From Parvibaculum sp046297875 (GTDB taxonomy: Bacteria; Pseudomonadota; Alphaproteobacteria; Parvibaculales; Parvibaculaceae), in the NCBI RefSeq assembly GCF_046297875.1, contig NZ_JBKBHD010000001.1, positions 2,852,001 to 2,916,000 of the forward strand: a stretch of DNA of 64,000 bases, read 5' to 3'. Below, in pieces: positions 9,499-17,699 of this stretch; position 1 is the stretch's first letter, and every line of letters begins with the position of its first letter. The notes beneath the pieces were generated by a model. That model made no database searches and was not told the DNA's origin. It worked only from the letters and a program-made list of their open reading frames with translations. The position numbers and the translations under genes are program-made.

Positions 9499-9518
9499 TC
9501 TCTGGGAGGAGAGCGGTC

Positions 9519-12173
9519 ATGGCAGTCGTAAATCGTTCTACCCTGGTCGTTCACGGCCGTCTCGCCATGCGGGAGCGCCGGCTGGCGGCTGGCCGGGATC
9601 GTCGTCACGGCCTCCAGATCATGTCGTTTGAACAGGCCGCTGTCCGGCTAGCTGGAGGCTTCGCTCGTCCTATCGACGACGAGAGCCTGCGTGCGGCCAT
9701 CCAGGCGGCCTTGCCTGCCACGCCGATGGGTGAGCTGGAGAGCATCAAGGCTCTTCCCGGCATGATCGACGCGGCGGCCGACACGCTCCACAAAGCCTGG
9801 CGCGCGGGCATCGATCTTGCCGCATGCGCGGCCGATCATCCGCGTCTCGCCGCCATCGCGCGCCTGGAAGCGGCCGTCCTCGACCAGCTTCCGCCCGGCA
9901 TGATGCGGCCTCTCGACATCGTTACCGCCGCAACCGCCCGTATCGGTCATGCCCCGGCAGTCCTAGGCCAGTTGGAGATCGTCGGCCTTACCGAACTCTC
10001 GCCCTGTTGGCGGCCGCTGCTCCAGGCGCTCACCGCCCATATCCCCGTGCGGTGGACGGCCGGCCCGAGGAGCGTTCCCGCATGGCTGGAGGGCACCGGC
10101 GTCACAGTCGCGCGCGCACCGGCACATGCGCCGGGAATCAGTGCCGCCAGCGCGGCGACGGCCTATCACGAGGCCGTTGAGGCGATGCGCTGGGCGCGCA
10201 GCCTGCTCGCCTCGGGCGTCCCGGCTTCGGAGATCGCCATCGCAACCGCCTCGCCCGCCGACTATGATGATTATTTCCTGGCCCTGCGCGCCGACGCCAA
10301 CATCGACTTTCACTTCGTCCATGGCATCCGCACCGTCGCCACCCGCGAGGGCCAGGCGGCTGCGGCGTTGGCTGACATCGTGGTTCGCGGCCTGTCGCAG
10401 TCGCGGCTGCGCCGCCTCGCGGCGCTCTGCCGGGACAGCGGGCCATTCGAGACCCTGCCCGAAGGCTGGCTGCGGGTGCTGCCGACAGATGCGCCGCTCT
10501 CGACGCCGAGCGCCTGGAACCGGCTGCTGGCCCGGCTGACGCCGGAAGACTGGCCCGACGGCGCCGACCATGTTCCGGCGCTGCGCACGGCGGTCGAGAC
10601 CCTTGTGAAAGGATCGGAGGCCGCCAGCGAGATCGGAGGAGCCTTCCTTAAGGGCCGCGCGCTCGCGATCTGGCGCAAGGCTCTGCTCGCTGGCCCCGCC
10701 GCTTCGATCGACGCCACGCTGGAAACCCTGAAGCAGGACGACGGACTGGAAGCATGTTTCTGCGTTGCCTGGATGCCCGCCAGCGCGCTCGCGGCGTCGC
10801 CCCGCCGCTTCGTGCGGCTCCTCGGGCTTAATTCCTCGCGCTGGCCGCGGGGGATCGCCGAAGACCGGCTGATCCCGGACCACATCATCCCGACTCCGGT
10901 GCTCGACCCGCTGCCGGTCAACCTCGCCGACCGCCGCGACTTCGAGACGATCCTCGCCACAACGGCCGACACCGTCGTTCTGTCGCGCGCCCGGCGCGAC
11001 AGCGACGGGCGTCTCCTGGGTCGCAGCCCTCTGCTCGCCGGGCGTGGCGACGAAACCTATCTGCGCCGCAACGCGACGCCGGCGCACGCCTTTAGCGAAA
11101 CAGACCGCCTCATGGCCCGGCCCCAGGAGTTCGCAGCCGATCCGCAAGCGGTCGGTGCGCAGGGCTGCTGGCGCGACTGGCTGCGAGCCGAGATTACTCG
11201 CCATGACGGGCTCGTGCGGGCAGATCATCCGCTCGTTCTCGCCATCCTCGGCCGCACCCAGTCGGCCAGCTCGCTGCGCCGCCTGCTGCGCAATCCGCTG
11301 AGTTTCGTGTGGGTCTATGCATTCGGATGGCGCGAACCGCAGAGCAGCGCCGAACCGCTCGTGCTCGACGCGCTCGGGATCGGCGATCTCGTTCATTTGG
11401 TTCTCGACCGCGCCTTGCGCGACCTCGAAACCGGAGACGGTCTCGCCTCCGCCGACGCCGAGACCATCGAGGCCGCGGTGGCGCGGGCCGCGCAAGCCGT
11501 CGCCGCCGATTGGGAAAGCGAGCGACCGGTTCCGCCGGCCGTCATCTGGAGCCGCACGCTCGACGACGCCCGCGTTATGGCGGGCCGCGCCTTGTCATAT
11601 GGTGATGAAGTCCTGCCGGGCGCACGCTCCTACGGAGAGGTTCCCTTCGGCGGCTCGGAGCCAAAATCCGACGCAAAAACGCCTTGGGATACAAGCGCGC
11701 CGGTCACGATCCCGGACACGGGCTTCAAGATCGCTGGCTACATCGACCGGCTCGACATCTCAGGCGACGGCAAGCGCGCGCTTGTGCGGGACTACAAGAC
11801 CGGGCGGCCGCCACGCGGCGATATCCGCATCAATGGCGGACGCGAGCTTCAGCGCTGTCTGTATGCCTTCGCGGTAAAGGCGCTGCTCGGCGAGGATGTC
11901 GCCATCAGCGCCTCGCTGCTCTACCCCCGCGAGCCGGTGGATCTTCAGCTCGACGATCCCGAAGCCGTTCTGGCGGAGATCAAAGGCTATCTGCGCGCGG
12001 CACGGTCGAGTCTCGCCAGAGGCGCGGCCCTGCCTGGCCCGGACACCGGCGGCGACTATGACGACCTCGCCTTCGCCCTGCCGGCCAACGCCAGCGCCAC
12101 CTATTGCAAACGCAAAATGCCGGCAGCCACGGAGCTGCTTGGCGAAGTCGCTCGGGTCTGGGAGGCGGAATGA
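9519..12173 (+). CDS. PD-(D/E)XK nuclease-family protein, AddB-like
   Basis: 884 residues from ATG 9519, which follows a strong GGGAGGAG; an upstream GTG at 9495 lacks such a site. The body resembles the inactive-helicase architecture of AddB. The C-terminal 150 residues carry a RecB-type nuclease: GYIDRLD (about 741), RDYKTG (about 757, catalytic D-x-K) and ELQRCLYAF (about 777, Q-x3-Y). Such proteins pair with a UvrD-like helicase (AddA) to resect DNA ends. The next gene is that partner and overlaps by ATGA. Chromosomal AddAB serves recombination and degradation of foreign DNA; its place in a mobile defence block suggests an anti-invader role. Confidence 0.85.
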   Translation: MAVVNRSTLVVHGRLAMRERRLAAGRDRRHGLQIMSFEQAAVRLAGGFARPIDDESLRAAIQAALPATPMGELESIKALPGMIDAAADTLHKAWRAGIDLAACAADHPRLAAIARLEAAVLDQLPPGMMRPLDIVTAATARIGHAPAVLGQLEIVGLTELSPCWRPLLQALTAHIPVRWTAGPRSVPAWLEGTGVTVARAPAHAPGISAASAATAYHEAVEAMRWARSLLASGVPASEIAIATASPADYDDYFLALRADANIDFHFVHGIRTVATREGQAAAALADIVVRGLSQSRLRRLAALCRDSGPFETLPEGWLRVLPTDAPLSTPSAWNRLLARLTPEDWPDGADHVPALRTAVETLVKGSEAASEIGGAFLKGRALAIWRKALLAGPAASIDATLETLKQDDGLEACFCVAWMPASALAASPRRFVRLLGLNSSRWPRGIAEDRLIPDHIIPTPVLDPLPVNLADRRDFETILATTADTVVLSRARRDSDGRLLGRSPLLAGRGDETYLRRNATPAHAFSETDRLMARPQEFAADPQAVGAQGCWRDWLRAEITRHDGLVRADHPLVLAILGRTQSASSLRRLLRNPLSFVWVYAFGWREPQSSAEPLVLDALGIGDLVHLVLDRALRDLETGDGLASADAETIEAAVARAAQAVAADWESERPVPPAVIWSRTLDDARVMAGRALSYGDEVLPGARSYGEVPFGGSEPKSDAKTPWDTSAPVTIPDTGFKIAGYIDRLDISGDGKRALVRDYKTGRPPRGDIRINGGRELQRCLYAFAVKALLGEDVAISASLLYPREPVDLQLDDPEAVLAEIKGYLRAARSSLARGAALPGPDTGGDYDDLAFALPANASATYCKRKMPAATELLGEVARVWEAE

Positions 12174-15079
12174 TGAGCAGCGTGTCCAAAGTGCTGAAGG
12201 ACGACGGCGCGCGCCGCGATGCGATCAGCCTGCATGATCGCTCGATACTGGTCGAGGCCGGCGCGGGTTCGGGCAAGACCGCCGTCATGGCCGGCCGCAT
12301 CGCCGCGATGCTGGCCGAAGGCGTCGCGCCGCGTTCCGTCGCCGCCGTCACCTTCACCGAACTCGCTGCGAGCGAGCTGCTGTCGCGCGTCCGCGAGTTC
12401 GTCGCCGACCTCTCGGCCGGCGCGATCGCGACCGATCTGCGCGTGGCGTTCCCCAATGGGCTGACCCAGGCCCATCGAAGCAATCTAGCCGCCGCCAGCG
12501 CGGCGATCGACGAAATCACCTGCTCGACAATCCACGGCTTCTGCCAGCGCCTCATCAAGCCCTATCCGGCGGAGGCCAACATTGATCCCGGCGCAGGGGT
12601 CATGGATCGCAACCAGGCCGATCTTACCTTCCTAGAGATTGTCGATGGCTGGCTGCGCGAACGCCTGTCCGGCGGCCAGGAAGGCATCCTGGCCGAGATG
12701 GTGCTGCACAGCCCCGGCGAAACCGTGGCGCTCATCCATAAGATCGCCGAAAATCTGCGCCGCCGCCCAACGCTCTCGGCTCCGACTGTTTCCCCGATTG
12801 AGGGCCACCTGACGGCGTTCCGGCAGGCCGCTGCGGATTTCGAAGGCTTCATGGATGGTTTGGCGACGGCCGAGCCGGAAACGGTGACGATCGTCGAGCG
12901 GCTGGCCGAGATGGCGACCGCCTTGGCCAACGGTCCCGATCCCGCAACGCCTGCGCGCCTCGTCCACCTCCTGACCTTGCGGCCACATCCGGACCTTTGC
13001 ACCAAGGCCGGGGCCTTTGCCTCCTATCGCAAGAAGGGCAAATGGGCCGCTGCCGCCAAGCAGGCCGGTCTCTCCAAGGCCGATGGCGACCGGCTGAACG
13101 ACGGTGCCGAGACCCACTACACCGCCTGCTGCGATGCTTGGGTCGCGTTGGTGCATTCCGCCGCCGGCCACGCTCTGGCGGCGCTGATCGATGAAGCGCG
13201 CCCGATCCTGCAACGCTATCGCGACCACAAGCGCGCCAGCGCCCAGCTTGATTTTGACGACCTGATTTTTGCCGCGCGCGACTTGCTGCGCGACCATGAT
13301 GCCGTGCGCCGGGCACTGGGGCAGCGTTTTGCCCATGTCCTCGTCGACGAATTCCAGGACACCGATCCCCTGCAAACCGAAATCTTCTGGCGGCTGTGCG
13401 GCGAACCGGCAGATGGCGATGACGACTGGACCCGCTTCAGCATCCGGCCGGGCGCGCTCTTCCTGGTGGGCGACCCCAAGCAGGCGATCTATCGCTTCCG
13501 GGGCGCCGATGTCGGCGCCTATGTGCAGGCGCGCGACGCATTCCGCGCCCAGGACCCCGGCAGCCTCCTGTCGATCTCTACCAACTTCCGTTCCTGCGCC
13601 TCTATCCTTACCTTCGTCAACGAGCGCTTCGAAGCCGTTCTCTCCGCCAATGGCCAGCCCGGTTTCACCGCTCTCAACCCGTTCCATGACGATCGCGGCG
13701 GCCTGTGCGTGGCGGCCCTCGACATCGCCGTGGCTGACGAAAACGGCAAGGCCAGCGCCGAACAGCAGCGCGATGCCGAGGCCGATGCCATCGCCGAGCT
13801 GTGCGCCCGACTGATCGACAGCCACCCCATCATCGACCGTCGCAGCGGCGCAGAGCGCCCCTGCCAGCCTGGCGACATCGCCTTGCTGGCGCCGACCGGC
13901 GCGGAGCTTTGGCGCTATGAGGAAGCCTTGGAGCGCCGCGGCATCCCCGTGGCAACGCAGGCCGGCAAGGGGCTGTTCCGCCGCCAGGAGGTTCAGGATC
14001 TGATCGCGTTGACCCGTGTTCTGGCTGATCGCCGTGACACGCTGGCGCTCGGCGCGCTGCTGCGCGGACCTCTGGTCGGCCTTACTGAAGAAGAATTGCT
14101 GGATATCATCTGGGCGCTTCCGCGTTCGGAGGACGAGCCGGATCGGATTCCGCGCCTGGATCTCAGCATCGACCCGGCCGTCATCGCCCACCCGCTCGCG
14201 CGCGAGATCATCGAGCGGCTGCAATCGCTCTCCCGGCGCGGCAATAGCACGACGCCGCACGCACTGCTCTCGCAGGCCGTGGACGTGATGCGCGTCCGTC
14301 CGCTCCTCCTTGAACGTCATCGCGGCCAGGCCGAGCGCGCACTCGCCAATGTCGATCTCTATCTCAGCCTATCGACGGGCTACGCCGTGCGCGGCCTGCG
14401 CGCCTTTGCCGAGGCGATGGCAGCAGCGTGGTCCGACGAGGCCCGCGCTGTCGAGGGACGGCCCGACGCGCAGGAAGAAGCGGTGGCGCTCTTCACCATG
14501 CACGCAGCCAAGGGGCTGGAATGGCCGATCGTCATTCCGGTCAACACCATGACCGGCGTCATGGCACCCGACAGCGCAGTCATCGACCGCCAGCGCGAGA
14601 CCTTCTATTGCCCGGTCCTACGCGTCGCGCCCGAAGGCTACGAAACCGCGCGTCAGGCGGAAAGGGAGGAGCTGGACCGCGAACGCATCCGGCTCTGGTA
14701 TGTCGCGGCCACCCGTGCTCGGGAACTCCTCGTCCTTCCCCGGCTCGACGTCACGCCGTCGAAATCGGCCTGGATCGGTCTCGTCGATCTGTCGCTCGCC
14801 GGCCTGCCAGGCCTGGATGTCACTCACCTGCCTGTCGGCCTCACGGCCGGAGGTGCAGGCGCGGGCAACATGCAGACGCGCGCGAGCTTCGCCGCCGAAG
14901 CCGAAGCCATCGGGGCCGCGCAGATGCGGTTGACCTGGCTTGCGCCCAGCCGTGACGAAAGCGGCGTCGGAACCGTCCTGCGCGAAGAAGAAGCCGCGCT
15001 TTGGACGGGGACGCCGACGAACAGCCTCCTGAACTGGAAGCCGCAGACCTCGTGCAGGGTGGCCGCGAACGGGGGCTGA
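12170..15079 (+). CDS. UvrD/AddA-like helicase, cut short by a frameshift
   Basis: 969 residues as read from ATG 12170 (GGAGG 5 bases upstream, ATGA overlap with the nuclease gene). Superfamily 1 motifs are present: AGAGSGKT (about 31), LVDEFQDTDP (about 390), GDPKQAIYRFRG (about 434) and TMHAAKGLEW (about 777). After residue about 943 (EEEAALW) the reading frame is lost and ends in 25 unrelated residues. The expected C-terminal PD-(D/E)XK nuclease continues in another frame from 15001. Loss of one G in a short G-run near 15002-15005 would explain this. The helicase motor should be intact but the protein lacks its own nuclease. Family role: ATP-driven unwinding with the AddB-like partner. Confidence 0.85.
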   Translation: MMSSVSKVLKDDGARRDAISLHDRSILVEAGAGSGKTAVMAGRIAAMLAEGVAPRSVAAVTFTELAASELLSRVREFVADLSAGAIATDLRVAFPNGLTQAHRSNLAAASAAIDEITCSTIHGFCQRLIKPYPAEANIDPGAGVMDRNQADLTFLEIVDGWLRERLSGGQEGILAEMVLHSPGETVALIHKIAENLRRRPTLSAPTVSPIEGHLTAFRQAAADFEGFMDGLATAEPETVTIVERLAEMATALANGPDPATPARLVHLLTLRPHPDLCTKAGAFASYRKKGKWAAAAKQAGLSKADGDRLNDGAETHYTACCDAWVALVHSAAGHALAALIDEARPILQRYRDHKRASAQLDFDDLIFAARDLLRDHDAVRRALGQRFAHVLVDEFQDTDPLQTEIFWRLCGEPADGDDDWTRFSIRPGALFLVGDPKQAIYRFRGADVGAYVQARDAFRAQDPGSLLSISTNFRSCASILTFVNERFEAVLSANGQPGFTALNPFHDDRGGLCVAALDIAVADENGKASAEQQRDAEADAIAELCARLIDSHPIIDRRSGAERPCQPGDIALLAPTGAELWRYEEALERRGIPVATQAGKGLFRRQEVQDLIALTRVLADRRDTLALGALLRGPLVGLTEEELLDIIWALPRSEDEPDRIPRLDLSIDPAVIAHPLAREIIERLQSLSRRGNSTTPHALLSQAVDVMRVRPLLLERHRGQAERALANVDLYLSLSTGYAVRGLRAFAEAMAAAWSDEARAVEGRPDAQEEAVALFTMHAAKGLEWPIVIPVNTMTGVMAPDSAVIDRQRETFYCPVLRVAPEGYETARQAEREELDRERIRLWYVAATRARELLVLPRLDVTPSKSAWIGLVDLSLAGLPGLDVTHLPVGLTAGGAGAGNMQTRASFAAEAEAIGAAQMRLTWLAPSRDESGVGTVLREEEAALWTGTPTNSLLNWKPQTSCRVAANGG

Positions 15080-15540
15080 TCCTCCACAAGCTCATGGAAG
15101 AGGTCCTGACCGGCGAAACCCCCGAGACGGAGGCTGCCCTGACCGACCGGGCAGCACACCTCATCCGCTCGCTTGGCCAGACCCCGGTCGCAGACCCGGC
15201 AACGGGGCTTTCGGCAAAGGAACTGACTGACTGCGTTGTCCGGACGCTGGCCCTGCCCGACATCGCGGCCCTGCGACCGGGTCTGCTGGCCGAATTTCCC
15301 GTTTATTCTGCGCAAGCGGCCGACGGCGTGGAGACCGCAACGGCCGGGATCGCCGATGCCCTGACCCTTACGGCCGAGGGTCACCCGGAGGTTGTCGTGG
15401 ACTGGAAAAGCGATGTGACGCCGACGCCGGGAACGCTCGATCACTATCGGGCGCAGGTGCGGGCCTATCTCGACATCACCGGCGCAGAGCGTGGTCTGAT
15501 CGTGCTGATGACCTCCGGTGCCGTAATTCCCGTCCTGTGA
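15001..15540 (+). pseudogene. Detached C-terminal nuclease domain of the AddA-like helicase
   Basis: This open frame continues the AddA-like protein: GGRERGLILHKLMEEVLTG is the conserved lead into the nuclease domain, and VVVDWKSD (from about 15396) followed by Y-x3-V-x-AYL is the D-x-K nuclease core. Relative to the helicase frame it needs one extra base, so it is read only after a -1 shift or if the sequence has a one-base error. The first ATG is at 15094, with no clear ribosome site. It could therefore be silent, or made at low level as a separate nuclease. The IS element begins 16 bases after its stop. Confidence 0.75.
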
Positions 15541-15555
15541 TGGCAGCGAATCCTA

Positions 15556-16400
15556 GGGCGACGACTCATAAATCCCTGATCCAGATACGGACGGCGACGA
15601 GCTTGAGGGCTGCGGCATAGTTTTCGGCGAGCTTGTCGTAGCGGGTCGCGATGCGCCGGAAGTGTTTGACCTTGTTGAAGAAGCGCTCGACGAGGTTGCG
15701 CGCACGGTACAGGTGTTTCGAGAAGCAGATCGGGTCCCGCCGATTGGCTTTGGGCGGGATGTTCGCCCAGGCGCCCCGGGCCATGACAGCCTCGCGCAGG
15801 CTGTTCGCATCATAGCCCTTGTCGGCAAGGAGCATGGCCCCGGCCGGGATGTCCGCGATCAGACCGGGGGCCGCTTCGATGTCGCTTTTCTGGCCGGCCG
15901 TGAGATGGAGCCTGATCGGGCGCCCCCTGGCATCGACAAGCGCGTGGATCTTGGTGGTGAGGCCGCCTCGGGAACGACCCACACATCGATCTCGACCCCC
16001 CTTTTTGCCGTGGCCCCGTGCTGGTGGACCCGGACAATGGACGTATCGATCATCTGCACCTTGCCATCGTGAGCCGCGGTGATGGCATCCATCAACCTGT
16101 CCCAGATGCCGGCTTTCCGCCACCGGTTGAACCGGTTGTAGATCGTCGTCGGAGGCCCATAGCGCTCCGGAAGATCCGACCAGAAGGCGCCTGAGCGCAG
16201 CACCCAGAAAATCCCGTTCAGGACCCGGCGATCGTCAACCCGGGGCACACCCCGCGACTTGTTCGGCAGGTGCGGCTTGATCGCCTGCCATTCCTTCTCC
16301 GTCAGGTCATATCGGCCCATCGCAGCGCTCCCGTTCGGGAGCTTGAATCATGCCGGGAGGCAGATGGGAATCCCACCAGCCCGTTTATGGGTTTTCGCCC
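15556..16400 (-). mobile_element. IS5-family insertion sequence (IS427-like), complete
   Basis: An 845-bp element with matched ends: from the left GGGCGACGACTCATAAA and, read inward from the right, GGGCGAAAACCCATAAA, which differ at only three positions. Both ends abut CTAG (15553-15556 and 16400-16403), consistent with the TA/CTAG target duplication of this group. It carries one transposase in two overlapping frames and nothing else. It sits between the AddAB-like operon and the SIR2-HerA genes, disrupts no visible coding sequence, and ends 61 bases before the SIR2 start. Confidence 0.9.
15566..16320 (-). CDS. IS5-family transposase made from two frames
   Basis: The N-terminal frame (15859-16320, 153 codons) begins MGRYDLTEKEWQAIKPHLP, typical of this group, and includes the first catalytic Asp in IDTSIVRVHQHG. 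The second frame (15566-16123) supplies LLADKGYDAN with the second Asp and the RNLVERFFNKVKHFRRIATRYDK block with the catalytic Glu. The frames overlap at a run of five A then six G on the minus strand (15995-16006), a standard -1 slippage site. All three DDE acidic residues are intact, so the element may still be active. Confidence 0.88.
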
Positions 16401-16463
16401 TAGCCTCGGCTGGGCTGATACTGCAGATAATTACCACGGGCAGCAAATCTTGTAATTCATAAA

Positions 16464-17699
16464 GTGAACAGAAGGATAGGCGAGTTGGATACAGTACATA
16501 ATCCCGATCGTTTTATGGCCGATCTCCGCCAAATCCTGTCACAAGGGCGCAAGCGCATTGGTATTCTAATTGGTGCCGGCGGCCCCCTATCGGTGCGCGT
16601 CGACACAAGTGGCAAGCTTGACCCGACGGGTCAGGCGCTGATCCCGGGCGTAAACGATTTGACTAACCAAGCATTGCAAAAATTAAGTGGTAATGAAGCG
16701 GCGGCAGCGGCGGAAATCCGAAAGTCTCTACCGGACGGCGGCAATATTGAAACTATATTATCCAAGGTTCGCTTGCTCCAAACTGCGCTTGGGAACACGA
16801 CTGTGCACGGTCTTGACGGCGCAGGCTATGCTACATTGGGAAGGGCGATCTGTGAAGCGATCGGCGGGATCGTCGGCGCAAAGCTACCGGAAGGAAGAAC
16901 TCCATACCACGAACTTGTCTCCTGGGTAAGCGGAACGCAGCGAGCACACTCGGTCGAGATATTCACCACCAACTATGACCTGTTGATTGAAACCGCCTTC
17001 GAGCAAGCAAAAGCACCGTATTTTGATGGTTTCACCGGCGGGCATGCACCGTTTTTTGACCCGGTTACGGTGGCGGGCAATGACTTGCCACCGCGCTGGT
17101 CCCGCGTTTGGAAGCTTCACGGATCGCTTGGTTGGAAAAGCGAAAACGGTACGGTCGTCCGCTGCGGCGGTGCGGACTCCACCGAACTCGTCTACCCTGA
17201 CCATCTCAAATACGATCTGACACAGAAGCAACCCTATGCCGCGCTGTTCGAGCGATTGAAACGGTTTTTGCTTACGCCCGACACAGTCCTTCTAACGACA
17301 GGCTTTTCATTCCGCGACGCACACATCTGCGCAGTTCTGGGCGAGGCACTCGCGATGAATGCCAATGCTGCGGTGATCGCTTTGCAATTTCAGACGCTCG
17401 CCGAAGAGGATCCGGCACGTAAGCTTGCATTCGAACACCCAAACCTCTCAGTCTACGCCAGCGACGCAGCTGTGATCGGTGGCATTTCAGGTCCGTGGCG
17501 TTTGGGCGACTTGCCCAAAAATTGGGGCGAAATTCGTTCGAGCTTTTGGGGTAAACGCGGTAGCAACGACGCATTCCTTTTAGGCGACTTTGCGAAGTTT
17601 TGCCAGTTTTGTGCGCTTTCCTACTCGCCCGACCTTGCTCGCCCGACCGAGGCGGCTATTCCGGTCGATGGACCCGACCCCGCTACGGTGTCGGCATGA
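16464..17699 (+). CDS. SIR2-domain defence protein (SIR2-HerA system)
   Basis: 411 residues. SIR2/Rossmann features: GILIGAGG near residue 33, FTTNYDLLIE (about 173), WKLHGSLGW (about 214) and GFSFRDAHI (about 277), the pattern of bacterial antiphage SIR2 NADases rather than deacetylases. The start is uncertain: GTG 16464 gives the longest form, while TTG 16485 or ATG 16515 would also retain the domain. It overlaps the HerA gene by ATGA. In known SIR2-HerA systems the two proteins form a large complex that depletes NAD+ or cuts DNA on infection. Codon use is visibly less GC-biased than in the ICE backbone, suggesting separate acquisition. Confidence 0.85.
   Translation: MNRRIGELDTVHNPDRFMADLRQILSQGRKRIGILIGAGGPLSVRVDTSGKLDPTGQALIPGVNDLTNQALQKLSGNEAAAAAEIRKSLPDGGNIETILSKVRLLQTALGNTTVHGLDGAGYATLGRAICEAIGGIVGAKLPEGRTPYHELVSWVSGTQRAHSVEIFTTNYDLLIETAFEQAKAPYFDGFTGGHAPFFDPVTVAGNDLPPRWSRVWKLHGSLGWKSENGTVVRCGGADSTELVYPDHLKYDLTQKQPYAALFERLKRFLLTPDTVLLTTGFSFRDAHICAVLGEALAMNANAAVIALQFQTLAEEDPARKLAFEHPNLSVYASDAAVIGGISGPWRLGDLPKNWGEIRSSFWGKRGSNDAFLLGDFAKFCQFCALSYSPDLARPTEAAIPVDGPDPATVSA

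Noticed and set aside
12632..14320. 562-codon minus-strand open frame opposite the UvrD-like helicase
   Set aside because: Antisense to the conserved helicase motifs; no start site or domain.
14990..15010. Programmed frameshift in the AddA-like gene
   Set aside because: The bases around CTT-TGG do not form a known slippery heptamer and the missing-base explanation is simpler. Left as an open finding, not called as programmed.
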